Origin: SHZL01 sp963784425
Lineage (GTDB): Bacteria; Pseudomonadota; Gammaproteobacteria; Xanthomonadales; SZUA-36
Length of the DNA stretch: 64,000 bases
Direction: 5' to 3'
Assembly (NCBI GenBank): GCA_963784425.1
Contig: CAWARM010000011.1
Span: 1 to 64,000 of the forward strand
Notes under the pieces: generated by a model
Database searches by the model: none
The model's input: the letters and a program-made list of their open reading frames with translations, nothing else
What the model was told of the DNA's origin: nothing
Position numbers and translations under genes: made by a program
Part shown: piece by piece, positions 1-7,981 of the stretch
Layout: each line of letters begins with the position of its first letter
Position numbering within the stretch: position 1 is the first letter of the stretch

Positions 1-1107
1 CCCATCCTTATCCTGTCGAATGAACACATGCAGCGGCCGAAATTTGAAATCGAACGCCTGCGCAAAGCCGATGTAAGCGACGAACCCAGCTACACGCACG
101 TGCATGATCCGGAAGAGGAAGCAGCACTTCTGGAATCCGCCAAGCCGGTAAAGCCGGTTGTTGGGCCGGCGGTTTCTGCCATCAGCCCCAGTCGTCCAGC
201 CCCCATTCGCGTGGAAAAGGAAGAACCGGCTCCGGTGTCAGCCACAAAGCCAAAGGCCGGCAAGCTTGGTCAGTTCCTCTCGAAACTTTTCTCCGCCACT
301 GCGCCGGCAAGCCCGGCCAGCAAGCCGGCAGAACCTGTGCCGGCAACTCGCCCAGCGGTAGCGTCAATGCCCGCCCCCGCAGCAGCCGCACGCTTCCCTG
401 CTAAAGGGAGGCCTTCCGGGGACCGCTCATCCAACCGTGGTCGCCCTGCACGGGGAAAACCATCACCGGCAGCTGCAACAGACAACAAGGATACAGAGAA
501 ACGCCAGCAGGGACGCAACAAAACCGGCAAGAAGAAGCGCGTGCGGAAATCGCCCGCGGACGCCAACAGGGCGGTAGATGCCCGGATAGTAGATAACCGG
601 GTAGTGGATGGCCGTGCAGTAGATGGAAATCTTGCTGCGCCGGATCAGCCACGGCCGCCGCAGGCGCTGCCTGATCAACCACATGAATCTGGTGAATTCC
701 AACCCGTGCAAGCAGGCGAGCGTGATCCCAAGGCTCCGGCCAAGAGCCGCCGGCGTCGTTCACGTTATAAAACGGGCGGAGGTAAATCCCGCGAAGAGCA
801 GTTACACGAAGGCCATGCGCACGAAGATCGGGCACAGGAAGACCGGGGCGCGAACGCGCCCGTACATAACAGCCCCGGCCCCAACGGCAATGTCGCAACA
901 CCCGCCCCGTCAGCGCCTGCAGGATTACCGCCTGCCGCTAATACCGCATCTTCGTCAGCGCAGGGCAATGCACCTGCTGTTGCTGTGTCGCGTGATGACA
1001 AAGGGGTTTATACCCTGAAGCCTGCTGAACCTCCTGCACGTGCAAGCGCACCGGCGGTTGAGCACATTGCCCCGCCAGCACCTTCGCAATCTGGCGGCGA
1101 CCAGTAG
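1..1107 (+). CDS. rne: Ribonuclease E, C-terminal part (5' end outside window)
   Basis: The reading frame is open from base 1, so the start lies upstream. The first residues (PILILSNEHMQRPKFEIERLR) match the segment at the end of the RNase E/G catalytic half, where a conserved 'P(N)xH…xxYxI.RxR' stretch occurs. The remaining ~340 residues are low-complexity: Pro/Ala-rich linkers broken by Arg/Lys-rich patches (around residues 130–185 and 240–255 counted from base 1). This is typical of the disordered RNase E tail that binds RNA and scaffolds the degradosome. A pentapeptide of pattern R-x-V-D-x is repeated four times inside the tail. RNase E starts mRNA decay and processes rRNA/tRNA at the inner membrane. 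The catalytic core cannot be seen, so RNase G is excluded only by the long tail. Confidence 0.85.
   Translation, partial: PILILSNEHMQRPKFEIERLRKADVSDEPSYTHVHDPEEEAALLESAKPVKPVVGPAVSAISPSRPAPIRVEKEEPAPVSATKPKAGKLGQFLSKLFSATAPASPASKPAEPVPATRPAVASMPAPAAAARFPAKGRPSGDRSSNRGRPARGKPSPAAATDNKDTEKRQQGRNKTGKKKRVRKSPADANRAVDARIVDNRVVDGRAVDGNLAAPDQPRPPQALPDQPHESGEFQPVQAGERDPKAPAKSRRRRSRYKTGGGKSREEQLHEGHAHEDRAQEDRGANAPVHNSPGPNGNVATPAPSAPAGLPPAANTASSSAQGNAPAVAVSRDDKGVYTLKPAEPPARASAPAVEHIAPPAPSQSGGDQ
568..627 (+). repeat. Four in-frame 15-bp tandem repeats in rne tail
   Basis: Four consecutive 15-bp units encode R-A-V-D-A, R-I-V-D-N, R-V-V-D-G and R-A-V-D-G. The units are diverged at the DNA level, so this is an old expansion within the disordered region of RNase E. 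Confidence 0.8.
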
Positions 1108-1131
1108 CTGAACCGCTGGCTGGCCAGAATG

Positions 1132-1161
1132 AGCGGGCGTTTGCACATCCCAAACGCCCGC
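1132..1161. terminator. GC-rich hairpin after rne
   Basis: GCGGGCGTTTG and CAAACGCCCGC form an 11-bp perfect stem with a 7-nt loop, about 25 bp past the rne stop. There is no strong T-run after it, so it may be a weak or Rho-assisted terminator, or a 3' stabilising hairpin. Confidence 0.5.
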
Positions 1162-1168
1162 CTGGCTG

Positions 1169-1228
1169 AAACCCGGTTGCCCCAAACCAGGTAGCCTGAA
1201 ACCGGGTTGCCTGAACCTAGGTCGCCTG
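1169..1228. repeat. Four 15-bp tandem repeats between rne and the response regulator
   Basis: Four adjacent 15-bp units follow the consensus AAACCNGGTNGCCTG, with 2–4 differences per unit. They fill the gap between the rne hairpin and the stop codon of the convergent regulator gene. No coding function is seen. Confidence 0.75.
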
Positions 1229-1233
1229 AAAAA

Positions 1234-1872
1234 TCAAGCTGGCGCAACAATCCCGTAGCGCATGGCCAACCGGGTCATGGCGACATCATTGGTGGTGTCG
1301 AGCTTTTCGAATATGCGGTATTTGTAGGTCGCCACGGTTTTCGGGCTCAGATGCATGGTGTTGGCAATGTCCGCGACGCGGTATCCGTCCGCCAGCATCA
1401 GCATGACTTCCATTTCCCGGGTAGACAGGTCACTGAATGGCGAGCTCGCGGTGCCGGGCAACATGCCCAGGGCCATGATCTGCGCCACGGTTGAACCTAT
1501 ATGGCGGCCGCCACGGGCTACGGTGCGTATAGCCTGCACCAGTTCGTTAACCGGGCAGCCCTTGGTCAGGTAGCCGGCCGCACCCGCTTCCATCAAACGC
1601 TCGGGGTAAGGCGAGGTTTCGTGCACGGAAAGGATGATGATGGCCAGTGACGCACTGATTTGCTTCAGCCGCGTCGTGGTTTCCAGCCCGGATAATCCCG
1701 GCATGCAGATATCCAGCAGGACGACATCTGGCCTGAGTTCCCGCGCAAGCCGCAAAGCAGTCTCACCCGTACCTGCTTCCCCTACTACTTCTATGGCCGG
1801 GTAGTCCCCCAGAATCTCCCGCAGCCCCACTCGGACGAGTTCGTGATCGTCCACGATCAATAAACGGATCAT
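1234..1872 (-). CDS. uvrY: Two-component response regulator, GacA/UvrY type (REC + LuxR HTH)
   Basis: This 212-residue protein has an N-terminal receiver domain (residues 1–120) with the acidic pair D8/D9, phospho-acceptor D54 in VVLLDICMPG, and the conserved Lys in GYLTKG. The C-terminal LuxR-type helix-turn-helix (about 145–205) contains LSTREMEVM and the SPKTVATYKYRIFEKL recognition segment. Length and motifs match GacA/UvrY, which with sensor BarA/GacS drives small RNAs of the Csr/Rsm system. The usual downstream partner uvrC is not here; rne follows convergently instead. The NarL family is the main alternative. Assignment to GacA/UvrY rests on recalled family features. Confidence 0.8.
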   Translation of the reverse strand: MIRLLIVDDHELVRVGLREILGDYPAIEVVGEAGTGETALRLARELRPDVVLLDICMPGLSGLETTTRLKQISASLAIIILSVHETSPYPERLMEAGAAGYLTKGCPVNELVQAIRTVARGGRHIGSTVAQIMALGMLPGTASSPFSDLSTREMEVMLMLADGYRVADIANTMHLSPKTVATYKYRIFEKLDTTNDVAMTRLAMRYGIVAPA

Positions 1873-1927
1873 TGATTTTCCCCCTCAAGAAAATTTCACC
1901 TCTAAAAAAGTTTCGCCCCTTTTACAC

Positions 1928-2665
1928 ATGACCCGATTTCAATATACGGCGCTTCGTTGCATGAGTCGAGGGCAAGCTGGAAAGTCGCGGAGAATTCTTA
2001 CACGGTTCACCAATTCTGGTCGCAAAACATGGAACGTAGAAAGAGATATTCCGTTCATGGGGCCGCGAGTTGCAGCCACGACCATGCGGCGGCTTTGGTC
2101 GATGCTGGCGCATAACAATGCACAGCAAGTGAACTACTCCAAGTTGGGGGCAAGTCTCGGCGTCAGCTACAAAACAGTCAAAAACTATATCGACACGCTC
2201 ACCGATTTCTATATGTTGCGGCAGATACAGCCATGGGCCGGGAACAGCAAAAAAAGATTGGTCAAGGCGCCGAAGATTTATGTGCGCGACTCCGGGCTGG
2301 CCCATCGCATGCTCAATATCCCGGATATTGAAACCTTGCTGGGCCACCCCGCCATTGGCGCCAGTTGGGAGAGCTTCGTCATTGAAAACATCCTGAGGAC
2401 GATCTCAGATAAATGGCAGCATAGCTTTTACAGAACCAGCGCCCAGGCGGAAGTTGACCTCGTGCTTGAAGGCCCAAACCGGCAAGTTTGGGCGGTTGAG
2501 ATCAAGCGCTCCTCGGCACCAACAGTTACCAAGGGCTTTCATTTTGCCTGTGAGGACATCAGGGCGACAAAGAAATTTCTGATCTACCCGGGCGTCGAGC
2601 GCTTCCCACTCGCGAATGATATTGAGGCGATGGGCTTGCTGGCGTTTCTTGAAATTTTGACTTGA
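1928..2665 (+). pseudogene. Remnant of AAA ATPase with DUF4143 domain (N-terminal half lost)
   Basis: From about residue 37 the frame reads like the C-terminal part of the 'ATP-binding protein, DUF4143' family: VERDIPFMGPR, the LGVSYKTVKNYIDTLTDFYML winged-helix segment, APKIYVRDSGLAH, ASWESFVIENIL, and the PD-(D/E)XK-like FYRTSAQAEVDLVLE…AVEIKRS. The P-loop half (about 150–200 residues) that should come first is missing, and the first ~35 residues match nothing expected. It is therefore probably a truncated, non-functional gene. It is 55 bp from the divergent regulator, with no clear ribosome binding site. Confidence 0.7.
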
Positions 2666-2722
2666 ACAGAAATTGATCAGGCCTTTGCATACCGGGGGTG
2701 ATTTCCTACAGGTGCCAGATGT

Positions 2723-2757
2723 GCAAAGGGCGCCGGGATGGCCCCGGCGCCCTTTGC
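2723..2757. terminator. Strong hairpin between two converging genes
   Basis: GCAAAGGGCGCCGGG pairs with CCCGGCGCCCTTTGC around a loop of a few bases. It sits between the end of the DUF4143 remnant and the stop of the secreted repeat protein and could end transcription from both sides, although the T-tracts are poor. Confidence 0.6.
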
Positions 2758-2793
2758 TTACTCAACTACTTTTTGGATTATTCAGTCCGTCTC

Positions 2794-4713
2794 CTACGGC
2801 AGAATAATCGAGTGCACTTGCAGGTTGCCCGTCGTGAGGTTCTTGGTTCCGCCTGTGTCGAAGAGAGGATCACCCGTCACAGTGATCGTATCAGGCTTAG
2901 GCTTCTTGCCCTCGCCGGTATCGACAGCGGTTGCTGTCAGCGGCTTTACCGCATATCCGTTGTTGCACTTGCCAGGGCCTGTCGTCCACGTTGCAGTGTT
3001 GTGCGTGCTCTTTGGTGTCGTCGCCGCCGGTCCGCTGAACACGAGTTTGGTGAAGGTGTCGAAATGGCAGGAGACAGTCTTGCCACTGCTATCCTTGGTT
3101 ACCGCGTTCCACTGACCATGGATCCCGGGCAAGCCCGAATCCTTGCCAACAATACCGGAAAACTGCACCGTCTTCTTCGATTTGTTCGTCGCGGAGAACG
3201 ATTGTGTGGCGGCGTTCACGCCTGCGCCGCCCGTGATGTAGTTGGCGAACCAGCCCTTGGTCGCGACGTTACTGGCAAAGTCGGCTTCCAGGATTTCATT
3301 GATGCAACCAATCAGCGTCGGATCATTTTCATCGTTGACGCCAAAGCTGGATGGGTCGCCGTCCAGGCAAGCCTGGATTTTGTCTTCACCCTCAACCGTT
3401 GAGCTGTAGCTGGTCGTGGCTACCCCGGCTGCGTTCGTGACTCCGATAAGAAGCTCACCCAGGTTGGGCCCGCCGCTGCAGAGGCCGCTGTCGCAAGTCG
3501 CATCATCGCTGCAGATTTCTCCGCCATCAAGACCGCCAGAGCATTCCCCAATTACCGCGAAGAATGTCGGATAACCCGCATAGGCGCAGGACCCGGCAGC
3601 ACCGCCGCAGTCTCCATCAGTCGTGCATGCGACGAAAGGCTGCCCCGTCGCTACCGTACAGTGCTTCGCCACACCGGCAATAGTCGCCGTCACGGTATGG
3701 ATCGTTCCAACCGGGTTGTATGCGCTTTCCGGTGTCAAGGCCAGGTTTATATCGCCCCATACCTTAGAGGTTACATTGCTTGCGATGTCGCCCGTGGGAC
3801 CGCCGTTCTCAGAGATACATTCAGATGTGGTCTCTGGGGAATCATAGAACGTACTATCGGCGCACGCTTGGATGGTATCGGTGCCGGGCCCACCCGTGTC
3901 GGTATAGGTGTACTCAACCTGACCGTTGAGATCGGTGAGGTAGGTAGTGGAGGAGTCCAAAGTGTTGGCACCGGAAACCTGGAAGCCGACAGGGATACCT
4001 TCCCTTGAGCATGCATTGGAATCGCAGTCGCCATCAACGGAACAGGAAGAGCCACCATTGGTGCCACCTTCACAGTACGCAATACCATTCAAGGTGGCCT
4101 TCACTGTGTGCGTAGTGCCCGTGAGGTTGTATGACATCACGGGGGTAAGCACGAGCGTCGCCGTTACCCACTCCTTGGAGACGGTGTTGCTGGCAAGATC
4201 GGTAAAATCGTAGCCAGACTCGCCGATGCATTCAGATGTAGACTCGTACGGATCAGGACCACCCGCCAGCTCGGCGCATGCCTGGATGGTGTCGACGCCA
4301 GGCCCGCCCGAGCCAGTATAAGTAAATTCCACCTCACCATTGCTGTCCGTATACTGATCATTTACTGCGGTGTCCTCTATATTGGGTCCACCAAAAACCT
4401 GGAAGCCAACCGGAATATTGGCCTTCGAGCAGGTTTCGGGGCCTTGGTCAAAGCAGTCGGCATCGACGACACATTGCGCACCCACATTGGAACCACTGTC
4501 GCATAGCGCGTAGCCATTAAGAGTGGCCGTCACGGTGTGCGTGGTGCCAACAGGATTGACCGCTGACAGGGGGGTAAGATCGAGGGTCGGTGGTGGAACT
4601 CCGGCCAGCGCTACAGAGGAGCTCAAAACAGTGACCGCCACGACACCAAGAAAAGTAGCAATGGCACGTCTGGCGGAAAATGCGAAGTCTGATTTAAGTG
4701 TCGAAATTGACAT
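2794..4713 (-). CDS. Secreted protein with three Cys-containing Ig-like repeats
   Basis: I start at the ATG at 4713 (639 residues) because AGAGGGA lies at a proper distance upstream and a Sec signal peptide follows (FLGVVAVTVLSSSVALAG). The mature protein has three repeats of ~135–170 residues. Each begins like L-x-L-T-P…NP-x-G-T-x-HTV-x-AT and ends like GVDTIQACA…SEC…DLASN…K-x-W, resembling bacterial Ig-like (Big-type) domains. Inserted in each is a Cys-rich loop of the form C…G…C…D-x-DC…C. The C-terminal ~150 residues end in GNLQVH, reminding me of the 'post-COAP-1' domain. Function is unknown; it is probably exported or surface-exposed. It is monocistronic, with its own upstream region of 450 bp. 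Confidence 0.65.
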   Translation of the reverse strand: MSISTLKSDFAFSARRAIATFLGVVAVTVLSSSVALAGVPPPTLDLTPLSAVNPVGTTHTVTATLNGYALCDSGSNVGAQCVVDADCFDQGPETCSKANIPVGFQVFGGPNIEDTAVNDQYTDSNGEVEFTYTGSGGPGVDTIQACAELAGGPDPYESTSECIGESGYDFTDLASNTVSKEWVTATLVLTPVMSYNLTGTTHTVKATLNGIAYCEGGTNGGSSCSVDGDCDSNACSREGIPVGFQVSGANTLDSSTTYLTDLNGQVEYTYTDTGGPGTDTIQACADSTFYDSPETTSECISENGGPTGDIASNVTSKVWGDINLALTPESAYNPVGTIHTVTATIAGVAKHCTVATGQPFVACTTDGDCGGAAGSCAYAGYPTFFAVIGECSGGLDGGEICSDDATCDSGLCSGGPNLGELLIGVTNAAGVATTSYSSTVEGEDKIQACLDGDPSSFGVNDENDPTLIGCINEILEADFASNVATKGWFANYITGGAGVNAATQSFSATNKSKKTVQFSGIVGKDSGLPGIHGQWNAVTKDSSGKTVSCHFDTFTKLVFSGPAATTPKSTHNTATWTTGPGKCNNGYAVKPLTATAVDTGEGKKPKPDTITVTGDPLFDTGGTKNLTTGNLQVHSIILP

Positions 4714-4782
4714 AAGGAATGTCCCTCTTGTTGTTAATTGGGAGGTACGGACAAAATAGAGCGAGCGGCAGAAGTACACCAC

Positions 4783-5164
4783 GATTTAAACCCTTTTACA
4801 AGAATTTCAGGTTAAGCAATTAGGCAATGGAGGGCCGGGCAAACCGGTCATTTGGGCGACAGTGATGGTTGTGGAGTAACAGTCGTTAGTGGGTAATCAC
4901 TTAACTCATGCTCTTTCAGGCCTTTACAGTGATTATTCAATCTGAATTTGTGCCAGTTAAGTGTGAAAAATAAACCTCACGATGTTCTGTGACGCCAGTG
5001 TTCCATGAAGCCTCATGCCAGGCTAAACCGTCCATTTGATCCAGATCAAAACGACCCGGTGCGATAAGCGGATACTGCTTGCATGGCGGTCTTTTCCAGG
5101 CAATGCAGACGTTGCTCTTGTGGCGTCAGCAAGACTCCGCGAATGACTTCCGGGGAGCGAGCGA
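4783..5164. other. Divergent intergenic region, 382 bp
   Basis: The region separates the secreted repeat protein (left, minus strand) from the cytochrome operon (right, plus strand). I see one clear element, the FNR/ANR box and −10 described separately, and no credible ORF. Confidence 0.6.
5036..5083 (+). promoter_or_regulatory. Class II FNR/ANR-type promoter for the cytochrome operon
   Basis: TTGATCCAGATCAA at 5036–5049 is a perfect match to the FNR/ANR/Anr consensus TTGAT-N4-ATCAA. GATACT at 5071–5076 fits a −10 hexamer and predicts a start near 5083. The box is then centred near −41.5, the spacing known for class II FNR activation. The downstream start codon is at 5165. Oxygen-limited induction is inferred from this geometry. 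Confidence 0.75.
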
Positions 5165-6586
5165 ATGCATCCGACCAGAAATTGTCCTTTCGAAAAATTG
5201 GCGCGCTCGCTGGCTCGCGCGGCAGGACTGGCGATCGTCCTGGTCACACTATGGCCCGCCGACTCCATGGCGCTGCCAATATTCGCTCGCCAAACCGGAC
5301 AGAACTGCCTCGCTTGCCATGCGGGTGGGCAGTTTCCGGAGCTCACTCCCTACGGACGCCTGTTCAAGCTCACCGGCTATACCCTCGGCAAACGCACGAT
5401 TCCGTTGGCGGCCATGGTCGTGATGAGTGCATCCGTCGTGTCCAACACATCCAAGAGCGACGATCCCTCGGCTGATTTCCAGAAGAACAAATCGGTGCTC
5501 ATTCCCACTGCAAGTGTGTTCCTCGCCGGCAAGGTGACCGACAACATCGGTGCGTTCATCCAGATCACCTACGACAATTTCGCCGGTCAGTCAGACGATG
5601 GAAAGTACTATGGGCATAGTTCCGCCGACAACATGGAGATCCGCTACGCCGATCGCCACATCGACGAATACAGTGACCTGATCTATGGCGTCTCCTTGAA
5701 CAACAATCCCTCACTGCCGGACCCGTGGAACACCGCTGGTGCATGGATGCAGTACGTACCGGTGCCCAGCCCGACAAGTAGCAGTTTCATCGACGGCAAT
5801 ACGCCCTATCCGGGGCTTGCCGCCGGCGGCAATATTGCAGGAATCACCGCCTACGGCTACTGGAACCAGCTGCTTTACGTCGAGCTGGGTGGGTACGGCA
5901 CCGCTAACGGTCTGACGTCTTTCATGAGTGCGGGCGTGCCGGACGACGAAAAGACCCAGCTGCAGGGAACCAATCCATACTGGCGTGTGGCCTTGTCCCA
6001 TTTCTGGGGAGCGAACAACATCATGATTGGCACCTCCGGCATGTCCGCCGATGTCTATGACGACCCACTCGACACCTCGGACCCGAACAGCATCCACCAT
6101 CTCAAGGATATCGGTTTCGATTCCCAGTACCAGTATTTGCTCTATCCACACAGTGTTACTGCGCAACTGGCCTACATGCGCAACAAGCATAGTTACCCCG
6201 CGTTCCTTGCCAACCAGCCTGTGGAGGATGTGGATGGCGACCCGCTGCCCGACACCAATGCAAACGACACTACGAAAGTGCTGCGGGCAAAAGTCAGCTA
6301 TGTGTATGGTGCAAAGTACGGCGGCAGCCTGGCGCATTTCAACCAGACCGGCACGACCAATTCGGCGTTATACGATCCGACCCGCGTTTTCGGCAATGTC
6401 TCGGGCAGCCCGGATATCGGTGGCTGGACGGTCGAGGCTTTCTGGACTCCAATCCAGTACATTCGCATCGGCGCCCAGTACACGAGCTACAGCAAGTTCA
6501 ATGGCGCGTCGAACAATTACGATGGCTTCGGGCGTAACGCCAACGACAACAATTCGCTGTTCTTCTATCTTTGGGGAGCGTATTGA
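5165..6586 (+). CDS. Cyc2-like fused monoheme c-type cytochrome / outer-membrane porin
   Basis: This 473-residue protein has an N-terminal signal peptide (cleavage near …DSMA-LP), followed directly by a single heme motif, C48-L-A-C-H52, in the context ALPIFARQTGQNC. Next comes PELTPYGRLFKLTGY, and then ~400 residues of alternating aromatic/polar β-rich sequence ending in an aromatic residue (FFYLWGAY), as in outer-membrane barrels. This order (short monoheme domain, then a porin-like barrel) is that of the Cyc2 family, which includes iron oxidases that carry electrons through the outer membrane. Related monoheme-barrel proteins also occur outside known iron oxidisers, so the substrate is not settled. 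It forms an operon with the diheme cytochrome 80 bp downstream and sits under an FNR-type promoter. The barrel is inferred from composition. Confidence 0.6.
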   Translation: MHPTRNCPFEKLARSLARAAGLAIVLVTLWPADSMALPIFARQTGQNCLACHAGGQFPELTPYGRLFKLTGYTLGKRTIPLAAMVVMSASVVSNTSKSDDPSADFQKNKSVLIPTASVFLAGKVTDNIGAFIQITYDNFAGQSDDGKYYGHSSADNMEIRYADRHIDEYSDLIYGVSLNNNPSLPDPWNTAGAWMQYVPVPSPTSSSFIDGNTPYPGLAAGGNIAGITAYGYWNQLLYVELGGYGTANGLTSFMSAGVPDDEKTQLQGTNPYWRVALSHFWGANNIMIGTSGMSADVYDDPLDTSDPNSIHHLKDIGFDSQYQYLLYPHSVTAQLAYMRNKHSYPAFLANQPVEDVDGDPLPDTNANDTTKVLRAKVSYVYGAKYGGSLAHFNQTGTTNSALYDPTRVFGNVSGSPDIGGWTVEAFWTPIQYIRIGAQYTSYSKFNGASNNYDGFGRNANDNNSLFFYLWGAY

Positions 6587-6666
6587 TCGCTCGCCACTGG
6601 CGCGCCTGGCGACAGTGCGATCAATCCGGCGCATACCCTGATGTTTAGTAGTCCCGGGAGCGTGGC

Positions 6667-7311
6667 ATGAATACAATACGTTTGTTAGTGGCGGTAGTTC
6701 TGCTCGGTCTGGCAGCCAATTGTGGGAACCTGACGCGCTCACGCAACACCGCCAATCCCAATGTGTCCGGCGAAACGCTGGCTCTTCAGGTCTGTTCGAA
6801 CTGCCACGGCCCGACCGGAAACTCGACATCGCCCAATTTCCCCAACCTGGCGGCGCAGCAGGAGGCGTATACCGTCTCGGAGCTGCTTGAGTTCAAAGGT
6901 CACAACCGCACAGACCCGGCTGGGTACGAGCATATGTGGGGATTGAGCCAGAACCTGACCGAAAAACAGATCCAGGAACTGGCTGCGTATTTCGCCAGCG
7001 CCAGGTGGGAGCGGCAACCTATTGAGGGCAAGCCAGAGCGCATGGACGCCGGCAAGGCCATCTTTACCGACGGTGTCGTCACCAAGGGCACTCCTCCGTG
7101 CGCCAGTTGCCACGGACCGGATGGCCTGGGCAATGGTATGATCCCGCGCATCGCCGGGCAGCACGTCGACTATCTGATTAAGCAATTGAAGGTTTTCCAG
7201 CTCACCGACCAGCGTCCGGACGGAGTCCCGATGAAGGTCATATTGCACGGGCTCACCACCGAGGACATAGAGAACGTTTCAGCCTACGTGCAGGCGATGC
7301 CGAACCAGTAG
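6667..7311 (+). CDS. Diheme c4-type cytochrome
   Basis: This 214-residue protein has an export signal (LLVAVVLLGLAANC; possibly a lipoprotein with Cys19, though Asn at −1 is atypical). Two heme-binding motifs are visible, C43-S-N-C-H47 and C145-A-S-C-H149. Each is followed by the c4-type context GP-x-G…P.I/P.LA.Q and a later Met ligand candidate (HMWG, PMKV). Two homologous halves are typical of cytochrome c4, a periplasmic electron carrier to terminal oxidases. A GGGAGCG ribosome binding site precedes the ATG. It lies 80 bp after the cytochrome–porin with no terminator between, so the two probably form an electron path from the outer membrane to the periplasm. Confidence 0.8.
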   Translation: MNTIRLLVAVVLLGLAANCGNLTRSRNTANPNVSGETLALQVCSNCHGPTGNSTSPNFPNLAAQQEAYTVSELLEFKGHNRTDPAGYEHMWGLSQNLTEKQIQELAAYFASARWERQPIEGKPERMDAGKAIFTDGVVTKGTPPCASCHGPDGLGNGMIPRIAGQHVDYLIKQLKVFQLTDQRPDGVPMKVILHGLTTEDIENVSAYVQAMPNQ

Positions 7312-7352
7312 GAAGGATATGGCGTTTGATTTGGTGGGAACACAGGTGGGAA

Positions 7353-7381
7353 CAAAAAAGCCTTTCGTTAGAAAGGCTTTA
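7353..7381 (-). terminator. Rho-independent terminator of tRNA-Ser
   Basis: AAAGCCTTTC–GTTA–GAAAGGCTTT forms a 10-bp stem. Read on the minus strand it is followed by a T6 run, 25 bp after the tRNA-Ser 3' end. It also lies after the converging cytochrome gene, so it may serve both. Confidence 0.8.
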
Positions 7382-7405
7382 GTTGCATTGCTTCACAGGC
7401 GTAAT

Positions 7406-7495
7406 TGGCGGAGGGGGTGGGATTTGAACCCACGAAGGGCTTTCACTCTTGCCGGTTTTCAAGACCGGTGCATTCAACCGCTCTGCCACCCCTCC
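7406..7495 (-). tRNA. tRNA-Ser(UGA)
   Basis: On the minus strand the sequence begins GGAGGGGTGG and folds into a cloverleaf with a long variable arm, as in class II tRNAs. The anticodon loop CTTGAAA gives anticodon UGA. The T-loop reads GGTTCAAATCC, the acceptor stem pairs with CCACCCCCTCC, and the CCA end is encoded (7406–7408). Length is 90 nt. Confidence 0.95.
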
Positions 7496-7790
7496 TAAAA
7501 AACTTTGTGCGCTGCTCGGCAGGCTTTCAGCCTGCGCTTGCCGGTTTTGGCTCGGGCTCCATGCCCTCGGGGCTGCGCCCTGGCCTGCGGCCACCGCTCT
7601 TTCGCTCCCGGCGACGGGTCAAGACCGGTGCATTCAACCGCTCTGCCACCCCTCCTAAAAAACTTTGTGCGCTGCTCGGCAGGCTTTCAGCCTGCGCTTG
7701 CCGGTTTTGGCTCGGGCTCCTCGGCAATTGCTCCTGCATTGCCCTACCTCCTGCATCCCTGCAGTCGTGCCCTCGGGGCTGCGCCCTGGC
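7459..7790. repeat. Direct duplication including the 5' half of tRNA-Ser
   Basis: Bases 7459–7560 and 7619–7720 are identical over 102 bp, and the copied block contains the 5' ~37 nt of tRNA-Ser plus its upstream leader. A second block, 7562–7584, recurs at 7768–7790. The second tRNA copy (7619–7655) is only a fragment and cannot fold. The rest of 7496–7981 holds no gene I can support, apart from the leader of the next gene. Confidence 0.85.
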
Positions 7791-7981
7791 GTGAGGCGCG
7801 CAAGAATACCGTAAATCCGATCCGTGCTCCACACCTGACTTCTTGCACATGTTGCACCGGGGCGAAGCCCTCAAGGTATTATCACTTGAAGCGCATAAAG
7901 CCGCCCATATCTTTAGCCGGGTGGTACCATGAACTTTCGGCATTATTTACATTCACCTGAATAAGGGAGCAGGATACTTCG

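Noticed and set aside
1169..1228. Possible CRISPR array
   Set aside because: Units of 15 bp are directly adjacent without spacers and are too short; it is a simple tandem repeat.
7379..7594. Short minus-strand frame reading …GGVAERLNAPVLKTGKSE…
   Set aside because: This is a translation of the tRNA-Ser gene and its leader, a common false ORF.
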